Shown: one piece after another, positions 59,801 through 64,000 of the stretch
Position numbering within the stretch: the stretch's first letter is position 1
Layout: each line of letters starts with the position of its first letter
Assembly: GCA_027484445.1 (NCBI GenBank)
Contig: JAIXSY010000024.1
Coordinates: 99,881 to 163,880 of the forward strand
Direction of reading: 5' to 3'
DNA from: Verrucomicrobiaceae bacterium
GTDB lineage: Bacteria; Verrucomicrobiota; Verrucomicrobiia; Verrucomicrobiales; Verrucomicrobiaceae
Length of the DNA stretch: 64,000 nucleotides
Position numbers and translations under genes: made by a program
The notes under the pieces: model-generated
Seen by the model: the letters and a program-made list of their open reading frames with translations, nothing else
What the model was told of the DNA's origin: nothing
Database searches by the model: none

Positions 59801-61604
59801 CACCGACAACACGAACGCCAGCGCCACCAGCCCCGGCAGCGGCAACTACATCTACACCGTGAACAACCTGCTCACCGATGCCACCATCCTCGGCGCGGAG
59901 TTCCTCACCTTGCCGAAGACCGACGGCGTGACCGTGAACCTCATCGCCTCGGCCAATCAGCAGGTCTTTGTCGAATACGGCACCGCTCCCGGCCAATACA
60001 CGCTCGCCACCACGCCCACGACGTTCAACATCGACAACGCGAAGCCCGAGTTCAAAAACCCCATCCGCATCCCGATCACTGGCTTGCAGCCGGACACCGA
60101 GTATTACTACCGCGTGCGCCATCGCAATGTCGGGGCGACTTTCTACAATGCCCGCGGTGAGCGCAGCTTCCACACCGCTCGGCCACGCGGCACCACCTTC
60201 AGCTTCACCGTCACTGCGGACCCGCATATCGACGTGAACACCGACATGCAGCTCTTCTGGCGTGCCATGCAGAACATCAGCCTCGATGCGCCCGACCTCC
60301 ACATGGACGTGGGCGACATCTTCATGACCGACAAGCTCGCCGATGGCCTGCTCGGCGTGCCACCGAAGTGGGGCGGCGGCGTCACGATCAACCAGACGAC
60401 CATCAACAACCGCGCCATCATCTTCCGCAATGCCTTTGAGCGTGCCTGCCACAGCATCCCGTTCTTCTTCGGCCTCGGCAATCACGAGGCGGAATACGGC
60501 TACCTCTTCAACGCCGCCACCGACAAGCAGAACAACATCCCCGCTTGGGATCTCAAAGCCCGCAAAGCCTTCTACCCCGCGCCGACACCCGATGGCTTCT
60601 ACGCCGGCAATCCCACACCGAAGGACTACACCGGCGGCACGCTCGGCTTGTTGGAGGACTACTACGCCTTCGAGTGGGGCGAGGCGCTCTTCATCATGCT
60701 CGATCCCTTCTGGAACACGATGACCAATCCGAACTCCTCCAACGACGCGTGGAACTGGAGCCTCGGCAAAGCGCAGTATGACTGGCTGCGCGACACGCTC
60801 AAAAACAGCAGCGCGAGATACAAGTTCGTTTTCATGCACCACATCGTCGGCGGCAGCACCCAGGCCATCATCAACAACGTGCCCACGCCGCAGTTCGCCG
60901 CACGTGGCGGCATCGAAGTAAGCGACAAATACGAGTGGGGCGGCAAGAACATCGACGGCAGCCCCGGCTTTGCCACCAAGCGCCCCGGCTGGGACATGCC
61001 CATCCATGATTTGCTCGTGATGAACAAGGTCAACGTCGTCTTCCACGGCCACGATCACCTCTACGGCTACCAGACCCGCGACGGCGTCGTCTATCTCGAA
61101 TGCCCGCAGCCCGGCACGCCGAACTACACCAGCCTCGGCAGCGCCGCCGACGGCCAATACGTCAATCTCGGGGCCAACAGCACCAGCTACCTCCTGCCCA
61201 ACAGCGGCCACATCCGCGTCACCGTCGGCCCCGATCAAGCCGTGGCCGACTACGTCCGCAGCTACCGCACCGCCACCGATCCGATGCCCCCCGATGCCAC
61301 CAGCGTCTTCAACGACGAAACGCCCACCCGCATCAACCGCAGCATCTCCCACAGCTTCGTCCTCGCGCCAAAGGTCAGCCCCCCCATCGAAGTCGCCAAC
61401 GTCGCCCCCGGCCAGGTCGGTCTCCGCTGGAACGCCATCCCCAACAAACCCTACCAAATCCAATGGAGCACCGATTTGATCACCTGGACCACCATCGACA
61501 CCCTCACCTTCACCAACACGAACACCAACGCCACCTACACCGACAACCTCCCTGCGCGTGTGAATGGGCAAAGGGCGTTTTATCGGGTGATGTGGACTCC
61601 GTGA
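50835..61604 (+). CDS. Giant secreted YHYH-DUF1566-sulfatase-metallophosphatase fusion protein, 3589 aa
   Basis: A signal peptide ([20 protein letters not shown]) precedes a YHYH domain (about 190-320; [20 protein letters not shown]), two DUF1566 domains (about 560-690 and 700-915), an ASPM-type domain (about 940-1035), a repeat-rich block (1088-1541), an Ig/He_PIG domain (about 1600-1690) and a sulfatase (about 1690-2140). Ig (2150-2250), FN3 (2260-2340) and further Ig-like domains lead to a second copy of the repeat block (2485-2948). A purple-acid-phosphatase-type N-domain and metallophosphatase (about 3020-3480; [36 protein letters not shown]) follow. Probably an extracellular or surface protein for sulfated polymers. 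No anchor is visible at the C-terminus. Confidence 0.88.
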   Translation: MKRSLALACLLPLALHAHTLPSGDKEALRAHILEEFMQKSAPKKVKPVEVPIPKTLKRPVTVAGLSGFDLSSFLTSGSALPPAGNGLLMAASFAPFKPKVRYNWDGTTFFLESDNTPEGMPNKMFGITTWQQQVPIPAAYFAHSTSNENNAGSLGYQQPNVWRIPLVPVPSASPIVIYNPPAPPTNFLRGAVALASNGIAIFNPSNNGGNVSYEIGELDYYGGHCGLADDYHYHIAPTHLNTRFGGPLGDDKPIAWALDGYPMYGFLEPDGSPRQALDAEGGHDHGGGWGYHYHAMGTTTVDATHPYGTPQSPYLMKAFHGTVVNFGNQVDGQPAVGNLRADGTGGYNAKAVAGAYIVAQMNPAPLVTDGSGHLSLVAGVNLTGCATTYGSTTVTCASTTGLTTGLAVVGYGVSNGARVTSVTNATQFVLSIPAIATTTGKNFTAVSMATASPDAHVMRVNMGGVDYDECWTINRKVNPRSLTMTWRAQALVGGVLSGPVLTTTQTYTPTAGTAPANRLTAYPMGAWSEVKLPDTSQVVSTTTTFGEDSDYTTTPSANPQSFTDNGDGTITDNVTGLMWQKADAGEMTWENAVNNAGTVSTGGYSDWRLPNPHELMSLFNYETGNPAMNATYFPPASPSAEYWWSRDVFGTSTTNVWCVNSGGGVGPKPKAETVSAGGTLRYHARYVRLAQNNMTHNYVNNLDCTITDTDTSLMWTQMPSTAMTWEGALAWAEGLTLGGYNDWRMPNIKELQTLTDYSLATTSGGTATNLKPAINRTMFAKTMSGCSVTSGSPVVATSDTTDLAVGMTVIDPFSIAGTYINHTTTPTITAINPGVSFTLSSNALSTGTGLIFRALPRATAYWSSTSNKGTQTEAWLLELGVNNSVPAAEGPPRGSQGIISYQAKTASFPVFAVRTATLTTQIAVAQGATSLTDGLSTVAYGNVNVGSTLSKTFTITNTGSTPLDITGVTIDGTNSANFSVTTSPTTPVAANNGTSTFTVQFNASTFGTKTAVLHIASSDAGNPSFDINLSGIAFVPPPTVSNITINPISPSSTDPAVVTAQVAAGSGGGISGVTLTFDLGAQVTGNVFRETFSMSSSNNWNGSGGLNTWTTNGAGATRQANLQSNRTSPVVLTNCTTTSASTSVVCSSTANLWPNMIITGPGMAAGAVISSITNGTTFVISVAATASSTTATLTANGITLTNCTTTAASTTVTCDSTTGLVAGMGLTGTGLANNATVSSITNATTFVMSAAPTTPGTALTLTGNGNALEFQAASASLTTAMATSPVINAAGTSGYVDFYVQTRDLNSLSPNNQWAFQVSPDNGTTWNTRFTEDWTSNTVNLVNVVTNSAGSGTGSTTVTCASTAGLTTGRAVSAAPVYVTGGTTSGSATVTCTNTTGLAVGMFVTSTGTTIPANTRITAINPNVDFTMSANAAATSATAAIAGNYFPANASVSSITNGTTLVLNAAAYVNTSAAPITAFATTINHNFNTKADGTAQPYRYTLDASERTANMRMRFQYAGGTVTQPTRAPRVSIDDIVVNTTSGAPPTVIAMTDLGGGLWSATIPPQANGATVNFTIAATGTGGAGTTTSSTTSYTVAPAPTITTASPLPNGSTTGSYSQTFAATGGSGTGYAWSLFSGSLPNGLTLSSGGVLSGTPTQAGNFNFTIEVTDSANRSATKAFGLTITTVTAPNVVVIITDDQGWGDVGYHTPAGQVPIQTPNMDSFGTTRPGSIRLERFYATTVCSVTRSTMLTGRNPIRHATNNTRGTDLSEHLMPQTFKAAGYQTFMCGKWHMGGSDKNLHHTLVNGVNTRIIQEGLQYAPFNRGFDSHYGQYSGAIDYYTHNSAEADSLDIPDWWLNGVQQDGPSEHTDSQGTGGWSPNLLADKAIAHIQNRNPSQPFYLHLAFNSIHGPVSAPANLITKYQNLGVTNTSRRLISAAVDGMDQAMGRVLNALDAAGVTNNTVILWFGDNGGDETKGSLNDPLRGDKGDSYDGGLREVAGISYPGVLPSGIISHQYMWVGDVFPTLCAAVGVTPQNTKPFDGVNVWPNLLTATSSTTTTLRPGNATLVTDAAAPIAINKFTDPVNGGTKDFKLRRGRVANVITPELFNLTDDPQETTDLIANPAYASIVTSLTNSVTAISAENFKPYIGPPLITNAAAQGSTIELYAPFTSYPNGTITVQWRKNGSNLSNGGNVSGATSFTQVTDNASAIVRGAYTTKLTLTNVQPSDAATYDVVITNTAGNTTSDSGLLTVTMPAPALTLPAFTKGTSITLNWTAVPGATGYTIQRSTTSDFASVTSQTTSSTSVTFSGLTSGTTYYYRGTATDGTATSAFGNTASSTQDASTPVVTITAPANNTTTTANSIIVSGTATDTISSLTAVVVNGVNAVSSDNYVTWTATVPLTPGANTLTATSTDSADQGGNTGSASINVTYNANGPAIVSVSTGPTAPTYLDPTTVLAQITPQPGTTLTSVQLQYDTGTPVSTAIWKESFNNTSSNNWNGTGALNAWTTVGAGNVRQAVSTSNRTSISLTSVATTSGSTTVTCASTAALWPGMLITGPNIAGSINGTQTGNTTVASITNATTLVLSQAATGTGTGLTLTACGVTLTNATTTAASTAVTCDSTAGLVIGMSLTGTGLANNATVASVTSATTFTMNAAPTTAGTALTLSATTAAAEFNGGTADPLASMFTTTNAINTTGASGFIEFYVQTRDLFATNNCGWTLQVSSDNGATWNTRLSEDWNAETVSLSNVVLNAAGAVAGSTTVTCASTAGLTTGRSVLAAPVNATIGITTGSSTATCTNTTGLVEGMFITATGIPNNTRIGTITPNTSFTLVTGTTATLVNATATNAAANAAANYFAGGATVSSITNATTFVLSTAAYANTSAAPLATAFATTVNHGFQLFHYDLAGAELGTQTKIRFQATGYAATAPTRTPRISIDDIVIATTAPPPTITLAMFDDGLHGDGAANDGVWGAVIPAQNGGTTINFKVVATDNTNASATSPGSGNYIYTVNNLLTDATILGAEFLTLPKTDGVTVNLIASANQQVFVEYGTAPGQYTLATTPTTFNIDNAKPEFKNPIRIPITGLQPDTEYYYRVRHRNVGATFYNARGERSFHTARPRGTTFSFTVTADPHIDVNTDMQLFWRAMQNISLDAPDLHMDVGDIFMTDKLADGLLGVPPKWGGGVTINQTTINNRAIIFRNAFERACHSIPFFFGLGNHEAEYGYLFNAATDKQNNIPAWDLKARKAFYPAPTPDGFYAGNPTPKDYTGGTLGLLEDYYAFEWGEALFIMLDPFWNTMTNPNSSNDAWNWSLGKAQYDWLRDTLKNSSARYKFVFMHHIVGGSTQAIINNVPTPQFAARGGIEVSDKYEWGGKNIDGSPGFATKRPGWDMPIHDLLVMNKVNVVFHGHDHLYGYQTRDGVVYLECPQPGTPNYTSLGSAADGQYVNLGANSTSYLLPNSGHIRVTVGPDQAVADYVRSYRTATDPMPPDATSVFNDETPTRINRSISHSFVLAPKVSPPIEVANVAPGQVGLRWNAIPNKPYQIQWSTDLITWTTIDTLTFTNTNTNATYTDNLPARVNGQRAFYRVMWTP
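54100..55460 (+). repeat. Internal repeat block 1 of the giant protein
   Basis: Residues about 1088-1541 of the giant protein, beginning [20 protein letters not shown]. It contains several modules of the form [15 protein letters not shown]...[12 protein letters not shown], roughly 45 residues each. The whole block is paralogous to 58290-59680 ([20 protein letters not shown]). An ancestral duplication within the gene is likely, since both blocks keep the same order of modules. Confidence 0.75.
58290..59680 (+). repeat. Internal repeat block 2 of the giant protein
   Basis: Residues about 2485-2948, the paralogue of 54100-55460. Module order is conserved ([65 protein letters not shown]). Divergence is moderate, so the duplication is not recent. 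Together with the modules outside the blocks, about ten copies of the short repeat occur in the protein. Confidence 0.75.
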
Positions 61605-61839
61605 AGAGTTCGATTCACTGCGCATCCACGGCCAGAAAGTCGGCCACTCAGCCCCCGCGACCTATCGCGGCGAAAACCCCGCTTGGCGCGGAATCGAAAG
61701 CGACTGGCGCAAACTCGAGCTTCATCGCGATGGCGACACCTTTGCGCCAGTCGATTTCAAAGATTTCATCCCTGCTGCTGACAATCCGCTGAGCAAGGCG
61801 AGCGATGGCAAGCCGGTGGGCTTGGAGATCCAGAAGTAG
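61591..61839 (+). pseudogene. C-terminal remnant of a lost gene
   Basis: An open frame without any start codon begins directly after a TGA (61588-61590) in the end of the giant gene and runs to TAG at 61837-61839. It encodes [20 protein letters not shown], then WRGIESDWRKLELHRDGDTF and ends GKPVGLEIQK. The protein-like composition suggests a 3' gene fragment left by a deletion. I cannot name the family. Confidence 0.5.
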
Positions 61840-61843
61840 GCAG

Positions 61844-61894
61844 GAGAATGGGGGCAGTAGAATGCCGATTTTCCATTCTACTGCCCCCATTCTC
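61844..61894. repeat. Perfect 20-bp-arm palindrome
   Basis: Arms GAGAATGGGGGCAGTAGAAT (61844-61863) and its exact reverse complement (61875-61894) surround an 11-base loop. It lies between the gene remnant and the sialidase gene. It may act as a terminator or be another family of short palindromic repeat; there is no T-run directly after it. Confidence 0.7.
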
Positions 61895-61944
61895 TTTCCT
61901 GTAAGGCTGGCGGTGAGACCCGTGCAAACATCTGCCGTGGCAAG

Positions 61945-63042
61945 ATGAAGGCCTCGCTCTCGCGTATGCGTTCAGTCTTCATGCTCATGACCTTCACGCC
62001 ATCATTCATCTTTGTGCTGCTCCTTGTTCCTTTCGCAGCGGTCCATGCTGATCCAGTCAGCATCATTGACCGACGTGTTATCTTCAAACACACGCACACC
62101 GATGCCAAGGCATCGGACAACTCCTCCGGCTACAACCTCGGGCCGAGTGTTGCGGTGCTGCCGGATGGGCGGGTGATGGCGGTTTGGTTCTCCGCACCGA
62201 GCGAAGGAGCCGCGTCGCAGCGGATCATGCAGGCGTTTTCATCGGATCAAGGCCGCACCTGGGGCGTGGCGAGCGTGTTGCAGGACTTTGAGGGCCGGCC
62301 TGACTTCGATCCGGTGTTGCTCGTGGCAGGCAAGGAGACGTTTTTGTTCTTCTCGTCGTTCGATCCGCAGCTCGACATCTATGTGCGCCGCAGTCATGAC
62401 TCGGGCGTGAGCTGGTCAGAGCCGCAGAAGCTGAATCAACCGAATCACACCACGCGCTCCAACGGCATCCAGCTCACCACCGGCGAGTTGCTCGTGCCGC
62501 TGCATCGGCGCGGCACCAAGGCCGGCGGCGTGATGAAATCGAGCGATGGCGGCACCACCTGGAAGCGCTTTGGTCAGGTCGCGAATCCCGAAGGTCAAGG
62601 CGGCGAGCCCACCGTCGCCGAGATGCCCTCGGGAGCCGTTCACATGCTTTTGCGCACCAAAGACGGCCAGCTCTGGCGCTCGATCAGCCGCGACAAAGGC
62701 GAAACGTGGAGCGCCGCGGAGAAGACCGGCCTCACCGCCACCTCCAGCGCCTCTCATCTGCTCCGCACACGCTCCGGCACGCTCATCGTCACGCACAACC
62801 CCGGCCCCGTGCCCCTGCGCTTCCCCCTGCACCTGCGCTTGTCACGAGATGAAGGCATCACCTGGAGCGAACCCATCCTGCTGGCCGACCGCCCCACGAA
62901 CACGCCTGGCTGGTCGATCTGTTATCCCACCCTCACCGAGCTGCCCGATGGCACCCTCCTCGCCATCTGGGCTCAAGTGAAAAGCACCTCCACCGAGCTG
63001 TATGGGGATATTCATTCGGCGTGGATCACGCGGAAGGAGTGA
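61945..63042 (+). CDS. Secreted exo-alpha-sialidase (BNR/Asp-box protein)
   Basis: A 365-residue protein with signal peptide (LMTFTPSFIFVLLLVPFAAV region, about residues 13-35). Five Asp-boxes are visible: SSDQGRTWG, SHDSGVSWS, SSDGGTTWK, SRDKGETWS and SRDEGITWS, as in the six-bladed sialidase propeller. Sialidase-like FYFNP/RIP motifs are not clear, but Arg residues at RSNGIQLTTGELLVPLHRRG fit one of the catalytic arginine positions. An alternative start is the ATG at 61966. It may act on sialylated glycans together with the M60 peptidase, or be a member with another sugar specificity. Confidence 0.85.
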   Translation: MKASLSRMRSVFMLMTFTPSFIFVLLLVPFAAVHADPVSIIDRRVIFKHTHTDAKASDNSSGYNLGPSVAVLPDGRVMAVWFSAPSEGAASQRIMQAFSSDQGRTWGVASVLQDFEGRPDFDPVLLVAGKETFLFFSSFDPQLDIYVRRSHDSGVSWSEPQKLNQPNHTTRSNGIQLTTGELLVPLHRRGTKAGGVMKSSDGGTTWKRFGQVANPEGQGGEPTVAEMPSGAVHMLLRTKDGQLWRSISRDKGETWSAAEKTGLTATSSASHLLRTRSGTLIVTHNPGPVPLRFPLHLRLSRDEGITWSEPILLADRPTNTPGWSICYPTLTELPDGTLLAIWAQVKSTSTELYGDIHSAWITRKE

Positions 63043-63155
63043 GCTCCACGTCATGAACAGCGCACTTGCTTGCCTTCTCGTCACGGCACTTAAGGCATGG
63101 GTGAAATCCCTTGCAGGCAGGTAGCGGCATTACACCTTTGCTAACCTTTTCATCT

Positions 63156-63896
63156 GTGCAGCGATTTCCTCTCCACGACCTTAGCGACACCGAGTTCGAG
63201 CAACTCGTGGTGCTAATCTGCCGGGAGTTGCTCGGCCCTGGAGTGACCTCTTTCGCGCCCGGACGAGATGGAGGTAAAGATGCCAAGTATATAGGCACAG
63301 CAGCGCAGTTCCCAAGCGCTTCAGCCCCGGCATCTGGACGCTTTATCATCCAGGCGAAGCACACTTGGTCGCGTGAAGCGTCATGTTCTGACCGGTCGTT
63401 CGAATCAAAGCTGATCAACGAAGAGATACCGAAGATCAAACGTCAGTTCGACAATGGGGAACTGACTCATTATCTGCTTTTCACCAACAGGCGAAAGACT
63501 GGCGGAGCGGAAGATTCTATTCCAGCGCGGATTTCATCCGAGACGGGTGTGCAACATGTTTGGCTGAGAGCCTACGACGACATTGAGCGCGAACTGCTTC
63601 GCTATGCTCATATCGCCAAAGCTGTAGGGCTCGACAAGCTCCGGTCACCGATTCAATTTCTGCCAGACGACCTTCGTGATGTCATTGTGACACTGCATGC
63701 CCAAAAGCAGGACATTGCTTCGGCTTTCGACAGTGAATACGACTTTCGCGATTACCCTGGCCTGCTGCAGAAGAACCTCGTCAACGGCCTGACAGATGCA
63801 TATGACTCGTGTATCAAGGAGGTTTCTATGCCTCTGTTTCCCGAGATTGAGGCATTCCTGAAGAATCCACGGAATGCTATGTTTAGAGCATTTTAA
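63156..63896 (+). CDS. PD-(D/E)xK nuclease-like protein, probably truncated
   Basis: A 246-residue protein from a GTG at 63156 (VQRFPLHDLSDTEFEQLVVL); a TTG at 63111 is the alternative. The motifs RDGGKDAKY and FIIQAKHTW give the D...QxK core of Mrr/restriction-endonuclease-like folds. Similar N-terminal nuclease domains occur in defence proteins, including three-component ABC systems, where they continue into a larger C-terminal region. The reading frame ends in the sequence that also holds the stop codon of a convergent transposase, which suggests that insertion cut the gene. Composition is more AT-rich than the neighbouring YHYH genes. Confidence 0.65.
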   Translation: MQRFPLHDLSDTEFEQLVVLICRELLGPGVTSFAPGRDGGKDAKYIGTAAQFPSASAPASGRFIIQAKHTWSREASCSDRSFESKLINEEIPKIKRQFDNGELTHYLLFTNRRKTGGAEDSIPARISSETGVQHVWLRAYDDIERELLRYAHIAKAVGLDKLRSPIQFLPDDLRDVIVTLHAQKQDIASAFDSEYDFRDYPGLLQKNLVNGLTDAYDSCIKEVSMPLFPEIEAFLKNPRNAMFRAF

Positions 63897-64000
63897 ATAA
63901 TACTATAACCGCAAGAGGCAAAATAACCCATCGCATCTTTGGCTGTGATTTTTGAGAACGCTTTGCTGATGGCTTCATCGAGTTCTTCGGGCGTGCGTGC
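63893..64000 (-). CDS. IS630-family transposase, C-terminal fragment (cut by window end)
   Basis: The last 35 codons read ARTPEELDEAISKAFSKITA and KDAMGYFASCGYSII, stop TAA (63895-63893). The KDAxGYFxxCGY ending is typical of IS630-type transposases found in Planctomycetes and Verrucomicrobia. The rest lies beyond the window. Its stop overlaps the stop of the convergent nuclease-like gene. Confidence 0.6.
   Translation of the reverse strand, partial: ARTPEELDEAISKAFSKITAKDAMGYFASCGYSII

Noticed and set aside
58881..61625. 914-codon minus-strand open frame under the giant gene
   Set aside because: It mirrors the sulfatase/phosphatase-containing plus-strand gene, is Gly/Val/Ala-rich and has no motif; typical antisense shadow in GC-rich repeats.

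Overview
The window looks like part of a chromosome from a high-GC member of the Verrucomicrobiota (Prosthecobacter/Verrucomicrobiaceae-like). The pointers are a large PVC-type membrane-bound-dehydrogenase/heme protein (37127-42373), the DUF1552 + DUF1592 secreted pair (18687-22408), two YHYH-domain proteins (48002-50734, 50835-61604), and many secreted sulfatase, sialidase and peptidase domains. No rRNA, tRNA or CRISPR array was recognised. One transposase end lies at the right edge.

Left part (1-4.8 kb). A minus-strand run holds an XRE-cupin regulator, an M60 metallopeptidase and a Gfo/Idh/MocA oxidoreductase cut by the window start. L-aspartate oxidase (nadB) lies upstream of them.

Zinc island (4.9-18 kb). 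This is the most coherent system in the window. Two palindromes of the form AATGCA-N7-TGCATT (6138-6156 and 10055-10083), read here as Zur-type operators, each sit between divergent genes. The first serves two COG0523 (CobW-type) GTPases, one with the CxCC zinc motif and one that has lost all its cysteines. The second serves dCTP deaminase and a plus-strand run: a cysteine-less FmdB-like protein, a lipoprotein, a LolD/MacB-type ATPase, an FtsX-type permease, two DUF3299 proteins, a HisI with an altered zinc site, and a third COG0523 protein. A VapBC-type toxin-antitoxin pair is inserted antisense between the ATPase and permease genes. A 55-residue metallothionein (7765-7932) and an SmtB-type zinc repressor form a separate divergent pair that would handle zinc excess. 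The inferred logic is import and sparing in zinc starvation, with buffering in excess.

Middle (18-37 kb). A lipocalin is followed by DUF1552 and DUF1592 proteins, a DUF1537 kinase plus PdxA-family dehydrogenase (four-carbon sugar acid catabolism), ComM, KdsD, an orphan HlyD-like adaptor, a divergent katG/oxyR pair (KatG has a signal peptide), hisS, lysS, a cyclopropane-fatty-acid-synthase-family methyltransferase and a TPR protein.

Right part (37-64 kb). A 1748-residue FG-GAP/dehydrogenase/cytochrome protein is followed by a hydroxyproline-epimerase-like enzyme coupled to an S9 peptidase, a histidine kinase/response regulator pair, and two YHYH proteins. The second YHYH protein is a 3589-residue fusion with DUF1566, sulfatase and metallophosphatase domains. 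Both YHYH genes carry the same 11-bp tandem repeat at the same distance from their start codons, and one copy also faces the response-regulator gene, so the two-component system probably controls them. Beyond lie a broken gene tail, a sialidase, a PD-(D/E)xK nuclease-like gene and the 3' end of an IS630-like transposase.

A second theme is a set of paired-palindrome (REPIN-like) elements. They are inserted in frame inside the coding sequences of the large secreted proteins, mostly at domain junctions, and one forms the C-terminus of the response regulator.
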